Shown piece after piece: positions 33,002 through 44,833 of a DNA stretch of 64,000 bases (within the stretch, counting starts at the first letter, position 1; every line of letters starts with the position of its first letter). The notes under the pieces were generated by a model that worked only from the letters and a program-made list of their open reading frames with translations, was not told where the DNA came from and did not search any database. Position numbers and translations under genes: made by a program. The DNA is taken from contig NC_053046.1 of NCBI RefSeq assembly GCF_003473485.1, positions 8,876,001 to 8,940,000 on the forward strand. Direction: 5' to 3'. The DNA comes from Medicago truncatula. Taxonomy: Eukaryota > Streptophyta > Magnoliopsida > Fabales > Fabaceae.

Positions 33002-36000
33002 ATGGGTTGTTGCTATTCAAGAGTAGACAGAGAAGAAACAGTGTCACATTGCAAATCAAGAAAACGTTACATGAAACAGTTGGTTGAAGCAAGACATGCT
33101 TTTTCAGCTTCACATGTTATGTACATCCGTTCTCTTCGTTCAACTGGTTCAGCTTTGTTTCACTTTGCTAACGCTGAAAAAACCACTCATCTTAACCACC
33201 ATCTTCCGCCAGAGCCACAACCCATTCTTCCACCACCGCCGCCGCGTGCTCCGTCGCCAATGCCACCACCACCACCTCCGATGAGTCCTAGTTTGAGTTC
33301 TTATACTTGGACTTCTGGGACTGGTTCACATTCATCAGCTCTTCCGCCGCCGCCGCCACCTCCACCACCTCCACCGCCGGTAATTTCATCTGGTTGGGAT
33401 TTTTGGGATCCTTTCATGCAGCAACCTCCACCACCTCCTTCGTCACGGTCGGCGACGGAGGAAGAGTGGGAAGCTGCTACTACCACTGGCTCTGAGGTGG
33501 TTGTGATGGCTGGTGGGGCGGCGGCGAGTATGGCTACTCCGGCGAGTGGGGTGGTGGGGTATTCTAAGGTGTCAGGAAGTGAACTTGCAATGGTGGTTTC
33601 AAGAAACAGTAAAGATCTGGTTGAAGTTATTAAGGAGCTTGATGATTATTTTCTTAAAGCTGCTGATGCTGGTTCTCATGTTTCATATCTGTTACAAGTT
33701 CCAAGTTCTGGTTTTTCTGATCATAGTAAAACAAGTAAGTTTTACATGCATGTCATAAATTTTGATCTGTTTTTGTTTAGTATCAACCTATTTCAGATTT
33801 GAAATTTTAGGTTGTTTTTTATAATAATTTTTTGTTGAGTGTTAATGAAGGAGTCAAATTTCCTTTTTTGTTTATTGTAATTTGATTTGTGTTGTTTAAG
33901 ATTCAAGTTGGTGTTTTTTTTTTTTTTTGTATTTGAATTTTGAAGGTTGTGATGTAATTGTACTTGATGGTGGTAGGTAAAATGTACGGAAATGGATGGA
34001 ATTTGAGTCCATCAATGTGGGCTTGGGGTTCTTCAAGTCCTAAACTGAATGGATTTGGCAAGCTGTCTCAAGAGGTTTCTGTTGGTAGTTTCAGGGCTAA
34101 TAATGGTGTTGGAAATGGTGGACATTGCTCTACTTTGGAGAGGCTATATGCATGGGAGAAGAAATTGTACCAAGAGGTCAAGGTGAGTAGCTCTTTTTTT
34201 CTTTCCCTATGCCTTGAAAAAGTACACATTCAACGAAAAGCAATCCCGGCCCGGCTGTTAATCTGAGATCGAACAACTCAAATTACTCAAAAACCAAATC
34301 GGTTTTAAACGACCTTAGTTGTTAATTTGAGAATTAAGATTTAAAATTGTGCGACACAATTACCGCACCAAATCCTACTTGGAGGATAATATAATTATAA
34401 TAAAACAAAAAGAAAAAAGAGAAATAAAGGTTGAAGAAGAAGGTTTTGTCTTTTGTGGGCATAAACATGATGTGGGTCTAGTGAAGGAATCTTGTTCTAT
34501 GCAACCAACATTCTGTGATGACTATGGTTTTCTATTAGAAGTCATGTAACTTTATTTGCCCTCATTTTTTTGAAGTCTCCAAACTAAGGTTGATTTGATA
34601 ATTAAAGAAGAAATTTCACCCATTTGTTATTAGATTCATTAGGTGATTTGATATTTCCATTAATAATTGCTTAACTTCGATGATATTTTTTTGTTGGTTT
34701 TAAGAATGCTAAAACAATAAAGATGGAGCATGAGAAGAAGGTGGAATTGGTAAGGAAGTTAGAGATGAGAAGGGCTGATTATGTGAAGACAGAAAAGGCA
34801 AAGAAAGAAGTGGAGAAATTAGAATCACAAATGATGGTTGCTTCTCAAACCATTGATAGTACATCGGCTGAAATCGTTAAATTAAGGGAGATAGAGCTCT
34901 ACCCTCAACTCATTGAGCTTGTTAAAGGGTTAGTCTTCTCTTTTTCTCTAGTGCATTTTTCAATGTTTTATACATAATATAACTTTGCATAGTAGAAGAA
35001 AACAGTAGTATAGTATTTATTTTTTGGGATTCTCAGTACTATAGTATTAGTAAAAACTAACAACTAAATAATATGTAAGCATCTCAATAAGCGTTTTTGG
35101 AGCCTATCTTAACCTTGGCGATTGGTGAGCCCCCAAGAGCCATCTTGCCTTAAAAGGTCTTGTTAACTTGTGCCTTAACATATTACACAACAACGAAATC
35201 AACTTTAATTGATTTCGATATTGTGTAATATGACCCGTGAATTTGAGATTGGACGGTTGTGATTGAAAACTGTGACTCAGTTAAATGCTAAGAATCTGTC
35301 TTGAAGCATGGATTGCATTTTGTGTGGTTGTGATCCCTTTGGAGTCATTGCTTTGCTTGTCTAGGGGAGTGGTGACAGCTGTTTGTTGTGTGTAGTAGTA
35401 GTAAGAATCAAGTACTAGAACTGGTTCAGAGTACATGCGTAGCATAGTAACAGTATAAAATATTGTTTTAATTTTAACTACTTTATAGTTTTTTTGCTGG
35501 ATTTCATTGTGTTTCTCACCTGTTTTTGGTGAAGACAAATACTGAATAGACTTATCTTGACTAGTACAATATGTACTACCAGAATCTCGTTTTTTGAACA
35601 AGTGAGATCAAGCTCTAAACCAACCCTTTTTCTTGTTCTTGGTGATTTCTTGTTGCTTTGTACCATATATTCTCCCAATGCACTTTTATATGGATGCATT
35701 ATTTTGTGTAACACTAGATGGGATGTTACGAGGTTCATGCATGATGGTTCTTTTCTGTCTGTTTTCTGCTCATAAAACCATGCAATACTTTTTCCATTAC
35801 TTTGGGAACTTACTCGTACAATATATACACTATTTAGAGACAGGTTGGATAAAGTGGTACCTTGTTGTGGACAGGTAATTTGACCTGTGTCAAAGATTTA
35901 AAATTATATTCTTCAGTGACCATTTTACTGAATGATTCTCCGGAATTAAATTATTGTCACTTAGATTTTTTAACAGAATGTGTAGCACTAGCACAATTTC

Positions 36001-37195
36001 TTTTTTTTTGAACAATAAAAAATGGGATATATATTAACCACCAAAAGCAGCTCCTATAGCACAAGGCGTGCCAAAAGAGCTACTCTACAAACACATAGTC
36101 ATACAAACAAACAAAAACCATCACGTGATGCCCAAACATTGGAAGGGACTTGCACTAGCACAATTTCTGCCTGCTGGATTATTCATGGATGAATAAAAAA
36201 TACTGTTTTCTTAGGATCGGCTCATTTAAGTAGTATTAATCATTGATGTATAAACCGATAGTTGATATTGCATGCACATACATAACAAATCATGAATGTG
36301 TTAAAATATATTTTCTTTATTTTCTCACTTTAGAGGAGCCAAATTTGTTTTGTTATTTTATAAAGTTAGTCTCAGTGAGTGAGCATTTTGTGCTTCTTGT
36401 GTTGGCAGGTTGATGTGCATGTGGAGAAGCATGTATGAGTGTCATCAAGTTCAGAAGCACATAGTTCAGCAACTGGAATACCTCAACACCATACCATCAA
36501 ATAACCCTACATCTGAAATTCATAGGCAATCAACACTTCAGCTGGAGCTTGAAGTACAGCAATGGCACCAATCCTTCTGCAACCTCTTCAAGGCCCACAG
36601 GGACTATATTGAATCTCTCAGTGGTTGGCTAAGGCTCAGCCTTTACCAATTTAGCCGAAACCCTCTTAGTAGAACAACTGAGGAGTCGAAGATATTCACC
36701 CTCTGCGAACAATGGCACCTTGCCGTTGAGCATATACCAGACAAAGTAGCGTCTGAAGGAATAAAAAGCTTGTTGACGGTTATTCATGCGATTGTAGTTC
36801 AACAGACGGAGGAGCATAAACAAAAGAAGAAGTCGGAGTATGCGTTCAAGGAGTTCGAGAAGAAGGTGGTTCAGCTTAGATCTTTGGAGTGCAAGTATGG
36901 TCCGTACTCCATGTCGGAACGGTCTGGTTCTGTGAGAAGAACGAAGGACCCTGTCGTGGAGAAGCGAGCTAAGGTGGAAGCTTTCAGAGCAAAGGCTGAA
37001 GAAGAGAAGATCAAGCATGAAAAGGCGGTGAGTGTTACGAGGTCAATGACACTGAATAACTTGCAAATGGGCTGTCCTCAAGTTTTTCAAGGGATTGTAG
37101 GGTTTTCAAGTGTGTGCATGGAGGCTTTTGAATCTGTATACAACAAAGCCAAAGTTGCCGAACAGGAGCGTGATGTGAAGAGAATATTACCTTAG
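33002..37195 (+). CDS. DUF630/DUF632 protein (NRG2 / ROLLED-LEAF REL2-like), 4 exons, 649 aa
   Basis: Exons 33002-33734, 33977-34182, 34705-34928, 36409-37195 join in phase to 649 residues. The start MGCCYSRVDREETVSHCKSR is the family start: Gly2 and Cys3-4 form an N-myristoylation/palmitoylation signal. Residues 1-60 are DUF630 (RYMKQLVEARHAFSASHVMY). A proline-rich stretch (about 70-160, with a run of 12 prolines near 119-130) precedes DUF632, which starts around SRNSKDLVEVIKELDDYFLK and has coiled-coil exons (YAWEKKLYQEVK, KKVELVRKLEMRRADYVKTE, LYPQLIELVKGLMCMWRSMY). Relatives act in nitrate signalling (Arabidopsis NRG2) and leaf morphology (rice REL2); function here is inferred. Intron 3 holds a short LINE insertion and the 3' flank a hAT MITE. 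Confidence 0.93.
36001..36151 (-). mobile_element. Strongly 5'-truncated LINE, 151 bp, in DUF632 gene intron 3
   Basis: Starts on plus with T9 then GAAC, so the 3' tail points left and the element is on the minus strand. GCACTAGCACAATTTC flanks it at 35985-36000 and 36152-36167, an exact 16-bp target duplication. The body (CAAGGCGTGCCAAAAGAGCT) resembles the 3' end of the LINE at 38973 (CAAGGTATGCCTAAGAGAAC). Confidence 0.88.
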
Positions 37196-37257
37196 GAAAA
37201 TTGACATGGATCTGTATAGATGATCAATCACCCTTTTGCGTAATGATCGGTAGATTG

Positions 37258-37400
37258 CAATGTAGCACTGGATTGAAGTCATGTCCGACAATGACTCAAC
37301 ACCCACACATGTAGTTTACATTAAAATATTTCACATTTTCAAACGATTACCGGTGTCCATGTGTGAGTGTTGTGTCCATGTCCGTGCCAGAGCTTCATGG
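37258..37400. mobile_element. hAT-type MITE, 143 bp, just after the DUF632 gene stop
   Basis: Ends CAATGTAGCACTGG and, complemented, CCATGAAGCTCTGG; the interior has paired TGTCC/GGACA words. GTAGATTG (37250-37257) and ATAGATTG (37401-37408) match at 7 of 8. It begins 62 bp after the stop codon, so it probably lies in the 3' UTR. Confidence 0.65.
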
Positions 37401-37408
37401 ATAGATTG

Positions 37409-38019
37409 TATTTATTTATTTACACCTAGTAATATCATGAAACTTGATACCTGATGCTCCTGCAACCCAACTGCAATGGAGGCGAATGGAAGAGTGAAAT
37501 ATATTTTCCTTTTGTTATTCCAGTCATACATTTCATGAAACACTGTAGTATGGTTCTTAACTACCAGTTTGACCGGCAAAAAACATTATTTCTAAATGCA
37601 TGCGGTGGACGCAGAAGCTGCCAACTTTGCTAGGCAAGGGAACGTTGCAGCATTTTTCACTTGGTTCGGTTATATTACTGTGAATATAATTGCATATATA
37701 GTTGATATGTGGATAAACATTGAAGTACTTTTCACTTTTTCTCGTCTCATTCACACTTTTCTTAAAAGGATCGTTTACTTGTTACAAGGACGATTGACCA
37801 GAGTTTTTTTGTTTGTGCATACGCTGTTCTGTCTGAAAATTTCTGGAGTTTAGCTTACTATGTTTGGTTTTGTTGAACAATTTGTGATGCCAAAAATTAA
37901 TTTTGAATTAATTGTTTTTGTAAGCGCCTTAAGCGAACTAAACAATAAAGAATAAGTGTAAATTTAATGTAACACATTTATGTATAAACGAACTAAACAA
38001 TGAAGAATGAAATTAAGTG
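37409..38019. other. Spacer with a local duplication next to the MULE target
   Basis: Near 37932-38028 a segment (CGAACTAAACAATRAAGAAT then AAGTGTAAATTTAA) occurs twice. No gene recognised. Confidence 0.5.
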
Positions 38020-38028
38020 TAAATTTAA

Positions 38029-38772
38029 GGCTTAAATATGCAATTCGTCCCTCTAATTTGAACGCGTTTTTATTTTCGTCCTTGTAAAAAAAAAAAAAAA
38101 CATCCCTTTAATTTTTGTTTTAAAAAGGTCTCTGACCCCACTATTCAGTTGAAGTGGCATGGTTTTGGCCATATGGCAGTTGCTGACTGTGCAACTTTGC
38201 CACGTGGCATGCCACATAATTAATTTTTGTTTATTTTTTTTTCAAAATTCATTTTTTAAATTAAAAAATCAGAAAATAAAATTAAAAATCATAAAAAAAA
38301 AAACTGAAAATTAACTTTTCAATTTTTAATTAATTAATTTTTTTCAAAATTCTGAAAATTCATTTTTTTTAAATTTAAAAATCATAAAAAATTGAAAATT
38401 AAATTTTTGAAAATTCATTTTTTTTTTAATTCTGAAAATTGAATTATATTTTCAAAAGTTGTAAATTTTGAGATTATATAATTTTCAATTTTATTTTTCT
38501 TAAATTTATTTCTAGATTTTAAAAACACTAATTTCCAAAAAAAAAATTGGAATTTTTTTATGATTTTTTAATTTAAAAAAATAATTTTCAGATTTAAAAT
38601 AAAATTAATGACGTGGACTGCCACATGGCCAAAGCCATCCCATGTCAGCAAAAAAGTAGGGCCAGGGACCTTTTTAAAACAAAAAAATTTGCAGGGATGT
38701 TTTTAATTTTTTTTTACAAAGACGAAAACCAAAACGCGTCCAAATTACAGAGACAGATTGCATATTTAAGCC
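38029..38772. mobile_element. Non-autonomous Mutator-like element, 744 bp
   Basis: Left end GGCTTAAATATGCAATTCGT mirrors the right end, which finishes GCATATTTAAGCC. TAAATTTAA is present exactly at 38020-38028 and 38773-38781, a perfect 9-bp duplication. Almost the whole element is two AT-rich inverted arms with a GCCACATGG/CCATGTGGC-like pair. Its termini match the MULE at 16565-18378, so both belong to one family. Confidence 0.92.
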
Positions 38773-38972
38773 TAAATTTAATGTTTGGGGGTTAAAAACT
38801 ACAAATTTTAGTGTACTATTGGATTGTTGTAAGTTTGACAAAATTATGTTTTAATTATATGATTTCAAGTTTTAATTATATAGGCAAAATCAGTTATAAT
38901 CAACATTATGCATCTAAATCACATTCGGCACATTCTGTAATTGAACATTTTTACAAATTATCTAGAGTGTTT

Positions 38973-40531
38973 TTTTTTGTTGAAGAAACTAAGCAAAATA
39001 TATTATAGAAACAAATAGCCCCTCAAGTACAAGGTATGCCTAAGAGAACTGAGAAGTGTTAGTTACAATAGAGAGAGGCGATAATCAGCCAAAGAAACAG
39101 AAACAAACATTACAACACAGTCTGAATACAAAATAAATGATTATTCCTCCAAAAGGGATAGTCAAAATCAAACAAAATGTAATTCGCTTTCAACCACTAA
39201 ACCGTTTGAAGTTTAACCCTTTCAAGAAGAGCTTTAAGATGATCTAAGTGATTCTGAAAAATTCTCCTGTTTCTATCTTTCCAAATGACGAATAAAACTG
39301 AAATCCAAATAACTGTAAAACCTGTCCTAGAATTTTTTGAGAAACCTCCAAGAGCACAAAATTGGGTAGCATGAGAGTATAAGTTACCATTCAAATTTGT
39401 AACAATACCAAGCCACTGAGAAATCAAAAGCCAAAGTCGCCCATAATGATCACAATTAAAAAACATATGATCCCTTTCCTCTTCCTTACCACACAAAGTC
39501 GTGCAAGCTAGGGTTGGACAAGAATCTTTGAAACCGGCCCAAACCGCTTGTCCCGAACCGCGTCGGTCGGGTTACACAGTTAAACCGGGTGGAGCGGGTT
39601 CGTAGAAATGGGTTTAGCTGGTTTGCAGTGGTCGGTTTCGAGTGGGTAGATCCAGCCCACCGAAAACCGAATCCGACCGTGTATGTTATCAATAAGCCCA
39701 ATAATAAAACCCAGTCCAACAAGTAGAACCAAACCCAAGTTTTATTTCACTTCATCTCTCTAATCTCCCAAGTCTTGTTGTGCCGCCAGTTGCCCTCTCT
39801 CTCTCACCATACACTTCCAACAATCCAACCTCTTTGAATTTCAACATCCACACTTCACACTCCTTGATTTCTTTACACTCTTCCATCTTCCACAATCCTT
39901 ATTCTCCACACAGATCTATCTTTATCACTTCTTCCTTCTTTTTCAACAATAGATCTGACCAAGTTTTGACATTTTTAATTTGTTGTATTTATGGATTCGT
40001 GCTTGATTATCATGAAGACTTCTGAGTTCGAGTTTCTGGATAATTTGTGTGTTAAAGTTCTGGATTTGTGCTTGTTTATCATGAGGACACTTCTGTATTC
40101 AAGTTTATGGAGAATTTTTGTCTGTTAAAATACTGGTTGTGTGCTGAAATTATGGATGTGCGAAGTTTTTTTCTTATCAATTTTTTTTTATCACAAAACC
40201 GATACAACCCACCCGTTTAACCGTGAAAACCGATTAACCGAAACCGCTGAAACCGATTGTCTCATATGGGCGGAAATGGCTCGAGATATTCCAACCATCG
40301 GGTAAGTCGGTTTCGGATTTTGGCCCTGATTTCCGACCGAAACCGACCGATGTCCAGCCCTAGTGCAAGCCATAAGAGTGGCATCAATGACATTTCTTTT
40401 ACGCAAGTTATCTTTTGTAGCAAGTCTATTCAGAAAGAGACGCCAAACAACTATGTTAACCTTCAACAGAACCGCTTTCAACCATAAAAATTAATTGAAA
40501 TCTTCAACAATGTTAGAATCCACCTTCGTTA
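38973..40531 (-). mobile_element. 5'-truncated LINE interrupted by a hAT element
   Basis: TATCTAGAGTGTTT at 38959-38972 and 40532-40545 is an exact 14-bp target duplication. The T-rich left end shows the LINE is on the minus strand. Coding remains on that strand: AVLLKVNIVVWRLFLNRLAT, KDNLRKRNVIDATLMACT, then after the nested insert LCGKEEERDHMFFNCDHYGR, VIWISVLFVIWKDRNRRIF; this is the zf-RVT end of ORF2. Without the nested 854-bp hAT and its 8-bp duplication, about 697 bp of LINE remain. Confidence 0.92.
39509..40362. mobile_element. Non-autonomous hAT element, 854 bp, nested in the LINE
   Basis: Ends TAGGGTTGGACA and TGTCCAGCCCTA (inverted, one mismatch) with GTGCAAGC duplicated exactly at 39501-39508 and 40363-40370. 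Subterminal regions are rich in GGTTTCGG/AACCGA words, as often seen in non-autonomous hAT elements. No transposase frame is present. Confidence 0.93.
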
Positions 40532-40545
40532 TATCTAGAGTGTTT

Positions 40546-41417
40546 ATAATTTTTCCATTTCAAAATGAAAATTTGTAAAACAATCAAGGGTAGTTATAAT
40601 TTTTAAATGTTCATGGGAAAATCTTAAAATTCGTACAAAATGTATGGAATGAGTGAATGCCTTTCTATTTTGAGTAAATTAGACTCTTCTTTCTTTTAGA
40701 GAAATTTGAATCACATTTTTCTTTCCTCTTCCGTTAATATATATATATATATAGACACAATCCCTTCTAGGGATGAGAGGGTATGGTAGGACACTATGGT
40801 GCCCTTCTCCATACGTGCAAATTCAAAAAATACCTAGACCTTGTGTCTTTGTGTTTAACAACTTCAATATCCGTATTCGTAACCTCTAGATATCTAAGTG
40901 CTCGCATTCATACATGCTCGCACAATTATTTATCTTCAATTTTTGTAAGAGTTTAGTCGATTATTCCTTTTTTTGGTTCAAATCATTCATACATGTGATT
41001 TTTTCTTTCCTAGTGTATTTTTTCTCAAAAGACGTTGATGTGTCTTTTACAAACCAAAATTTTGTAATGATAATATTATTAGATGCTAGTGTATATGAGT
41101 TTTATATTGTAGATATGTAAAAAATAATTTATGAAAACAAAGGTTGGAATGTAAAATATATAATTTATCTGATTTTCTTTCATAGTTTTATAATATGCTG
41201 TTAACAATATTGTGATGAAAAATAGATAAAAATAATACATAATAGATATTTAATTATATTAAAAAATGACCAAAAAATTGTGACAAGGGATGGGAGTGCA
41301 GATTTTTTTTTTTAAAGGAGAGAGATGAGAGTGTATATTTTAACATAAAAAGAGAGAGGAATGTCATTCAATCATCTCTTATGGAAGGATAGTGTAATTT
41401 TTTTTTCTTCTAATATA
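40546..41417. other. Spacer, nothing recognised
   Basis: AT-rich with a TA microsatellite near 40739-40754. No gene seen. Confidence 0.5.
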
Positions 41418-41426
41418 TTTTGAATA

Positions 41427-41609
41427 GAGAAATGATATTTGTACAACCATTTTATGACAACCTTTTGACAACTCTCTCTTTCATACTCACATTATGTTTT
41501 TATTCTTTCTCTTCCTTTTTCTCTTTCCATTGTTTTTGATCAATAGAAAAAGAGGAAAAGGAAGTTGTCATGATAATTGTCAAAAATGGTTGTTCAAATA
41601 TCACTACTC
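41427..41609. mobile_element. MITE, 183 bp, Mutator-like duplication
   Basis: The left end GAGAAATGATATTTGTACAA is mirrored by the complement of the right end, GAGTAGTGATATTTGAACAA. Flanking TTTTGAATA (41418-41426) and TTTTGAAGA (41610-41618) match at 8 of 9. The GAGAAATG start is shared with the MITE at 25067. Confidence 0.75.
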
Positions 41610-41778
41610 TTTTGAAGAGATAAGAGGATGAGTTGGGATATATTTTAACATAAGAGTGGATAGTAGTGTAATTTAAGCATCTCTCAAGATAATTAGCATA
41701 ATTTACTCTTCTATTTCTTATTGTAAACATCTTCGAATAATTTTACATATAAGAAAAGTAGCATAGAAAATTGATTTA

Positions 41779-41849
41779 TTTTATGTATTGATGTTCTAAA
41801 ATTGTCATTCAGAAATTTTATGTATTGATGTTCTAAAATTGTCATTCAG
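41779..41849. repeat. Tandem duplication, 2 x about 37 bp
   Basis: TTTTATGTATTGATGTTCTA and the following AAATTGTCATTCAG occur twice head to tail, with no mismatch seen. Confidence 0.9.
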
Positions 41850-42336
41850 TTAATATTTTAATTAAACAATGACACTGAAAGATAGTCGATTAATTATGAA
41901 TATTTTTTGGTACCAATGAAAATTATGAGTATTTTTTTGCAGAAATAACCAATACATCTGGCAAAATTTGAAAACAAACTTACACTTAAATAAATAAGTT
42001 TTTCTCAAATATGACTTATATTTAGGTAGAGAAACCTTGTATTCGATTTTGAAAAGATTTCATTTGGTCATGTCTAATTAACAATTTGCAAGCACATAAA
42101 GTTAATTATACTGTCAAACCTTCAACTTTCATGATCCAAAACTTTTCCAGCTCACACGGAATCCTTTGGATTAAACTATTTATTATTAAAACCTCCTTGA
42201 CACAAAATTTGTCCATAGCCATCTATCTACAAGGGTCTCAATCAGAAAATTCTCCCGGGAACGTATAGAAGAGAATTTTGTTTTAAACTTCAAAATTGAA
42301 AGCTACAACAATGTTAATAAAATTTGTTTTGTCTAT
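41850..42336. other. Promoter region of the cysteine protease gene
   Basis: AT-rich upstream sequence. No separate gene seen. Confidence 0.45.
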
Positions 42337-42344
42337 TATAAATA
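42337..42344 (+). promoter_or_regulatory. TATA box of the cysteine protease gene
   Basis: TATAAATA lies 114 bp before the start codon, following GTCTAT and preceding CCACAATATTC. Sequence and distance are those of a good plant TATA box. Confidence 0.7.
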
Positions 42345-42457
42345 CCACAATATTCTTGAGTATAAGCACCACTCATCTTTCTCACATTTAACTGCTTACT
42401 AATCAACCTCAAAGCAGTTATTTGTTCTCATTGTTATCACATTTCACTAGCTCTACC

Positions 42458-43587
42458 ATGGCTGCTAATAATCAATTATATCATATTTCATTGGCATTGG
42501 TTTTCTGCTTGGGATTGTGGGCTATTCAAGTCACCTCTCGTACTCTCCAAGATGGCTCCATGCATGAGAGGCATGAGCGGTGGATGAATCACTATGGCAA
42601 AGTCTATAAGGATCATCAAGAAAGGGAGAAGCGTTTCAAGATATTCACAGAAAACATGAAATACATTGAAGCTTTCAATAATGGTGACAATAACGAATCA
42701 TACAAACTAGGCATTAATCAATTTGCAGACCTCACCAATGAGGAGTTTGTAGCATCTAGGAACAAATTCAAGGGACATATGTGCTCATCAATCATAAGGA
42801 CAACTACTTTTAAGTATGAAAATGTAAGTGCAATCCCATCTACAGTGGATTGGAGGAAGAAAGGAGCAGTGACACCTGTGAAGAACCAAGGCCAATGTGG
42901 TACGTTTCTATCTAAAAACTAATGCATTTAATTCAATGTGATCAAAAATTGAATTTTCATCTAACTCGGGTAAATTTTAACTTGCATTTTGTAGGATGTT
43001 GTTGGGCGTTTTCTGCTGTTGCAGCAACCGAAGGAATTCATAAGTTGAGTACTGGAAAGTTGGTCTCTTTATCAGAACAAGAACTTGTTGATTGTGACAC
43101 AAAAGGTGTAGACCAAGGTTGTGAGGGTGGTCTTATGGATGATGCTTTCAAATTCATCATTCAAAATCATGGACTCAACACTGAAGCTCAATACCCCTAT
43201 CAGGGTGTTGATGGAACATGTAATGCAAATAAAGCATCCATTCAAGCAACTACTATTACCGGGTATGAAGATGTTCCTGCCAACAATGAGCAAGCACTGC
43301 AAAAAGCAGTGGCAAATCAACCAATTTCTGTAGCAATTGATGCTAGTGGCTCTGACTTTCAATTTTACAAAAGTGGTGTATTTACCGGTTCATGCGGAAC
43401 TGAGTTGGATCACGGTGTCACTGCCGTAGGTTATGGTGTCAGTAATGATGGAACCAAGTATTGGTTGGTTAAGAACTCATGGGGAACTGATTGGGGTGAA
43501 GAAGGTTACATTATGATGCAAAGGGGAGTTGAAGCTGCTGAAGGGCTCTGTGGCATTGCAATGCAGGCATCTTACCCTACTGCTTAA
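42458..43587 (+). CDS. Papain-like cysteine protease, SAG12/SAG39 type, 2 exons, 344 aa
   Basis: Exons 42458-42899 and 42995-43587 join in phase. The start is the ATG giving [20 protein letters not shown], a signal peptide. The inhibitory I29 propeptide follows ([20 protein letters not shown], the ERFNIN-type helix; [11 protein letters not shown]). The mature enzyme starts near [18 protein letters not shown]. Catalytic residues are intact: Gln144, Cys150 in CCWAFS, His287 in [11 protein letters not shown], Asn308 in [13 protein letters not shown]; the family GCxGG motif appears as GCEGG. There is no granulin domain, and the length is that of the SAG12 group. Such enzymes act in the vacuole during senescence or reproductive development; substrate and timing cannot be read from the sequence. 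The intron splits the Gly codon just before the active-site Cys pair. Confidence 0.96.
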
Positions 43588-44833
43588 ATGCCAAACTTAA
43601 TACTTATGTTACCTAAACTTTGTATTTCAACCTAAACTGTGATTGTTTGTGCATTTATCAGCTACATTCATCATGGTTTCTAGTTTCTACAACTAGTTGT
43701 GTATATTCTATACATCTACATGTTATACTTGTGCATTTATCAATACAATGAAGATATTAAGAGTAAATCTTACTGTTCACTTTTCTTTTTCTTTAGTTAG
43801 ATTCTGCTATTAGCTTCTCTAATTTTAAAATCCCGCAAATCTTCTTTATAACTTACAAAGGGCTCTCAGAAAGTGTTCTAGTTTCTCTCTTACAACTCTT
43901 GGCTTTTGACAAACTCAAAACTTGTCAATAAAGTAACATTGGTTTGGGTTTTTGAAATATAATGCAAGTCAAACATATAAAGAGGAATATTAATTAATGA
44001 TAATTTAGAGCACACTTTTGTAAACACTTCAATTAAGCACTTATTTAACAAATTATCTTGATAAGCTTATTAGACAGTATTTAATTATTTATAAGTTACT
44101 CTAATGAGCACAATGAAATAAATTTAAAAGAATTTATAGACATAAGTTATTTTTTATAAGTATATTCGAACCTGATGCAAAACATACATAAACTCATTCA
44201 AACATCACCTTAGCATCTCCATGGAGAATAGTGACTACCAAACTCATGATACTTCTTTGCCTATGTAATTGGTAGACTGTTGAGCTTCCAAATCACCCCC
44301 AACAAATGAAGAGATTGCCGAAATCTTCGGAAAACTGAAAAATCCATCAACTCTTTTTTTTTTGAACAAAAAATCCATCAACTCTTATATCACAATTCCA
44401 AACAAATTTGGTATGTTACTATGTTTTGAGATTCAACACCCAGACGTAAGCTTGCACCAAACTAACATGTATTGCTTCTCTGTTTTCACGTCTCGTAAGT
44501 CACTAAACAAGTTTCAAGCATGCATTCAGTCAACTTTTAGATTAAAAACTAGACGAGAACATCAATCTGCACTTCTGATAAAAATGACCAACATCTTTAG
44601 TGCATTTAGTGAAGATTGTAAGACTTGATCAATTCATTCAACTCACTCTTTAGTGCATGTTTGGTGATACAGATTGCTTCAATTGTTAGTATAGTTGCAT
44701 GTCAATCAGACATTAATATCTTTTAACACAAAAACTCGAGGAGCTTTCATGATATTGATGAGTTTCCTTGTGAATAATTCAACACTAACATATCAAAGTG
44801 GCCAAAAAGATATCATTTCATATATTTTTCAAC
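43588..44833. other. 3' UTR of the protease gene and spacer
   Basis: No gene recognised. Contains the micro-insertion at 44338-44385 and the 3' end of the minus-strand Myb/SANT gene. Confidence 0.5.
44338..44385 (-). repeat. Micro-insertion with 17-bp flanking repeats
   Basis: AAAAATCCATCAACTCT occurs at 44338-44354 and 44369-44385. Between them are 14 bp, T9 then GAACA, identical to the beginning of the LINE fragment at 36001 (T9 GAACA). It looks like a LINE insertion reduced to its last few bases. Confidence 0.7.

Noticed and set aside
36629-37018. 129-residue minus-strand frame
   Set aside because: Antisense shadow of the last DUF632 exon.
39780-40025. 81-residue Ser/Pro-rich frame
   Set aside because: Lies wholly inside the non-coding core of the hAT element and matches no family.
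42422-42457. Upstream TTG start for the cysteine protease
   Set aside because: The ATG at 42458 gives a normal signal peptide and family length.
43072-43362. 96-residue minus-strand frame in the protease gene
   Set aside because: Antisense shadow of exon 2 of the protease.
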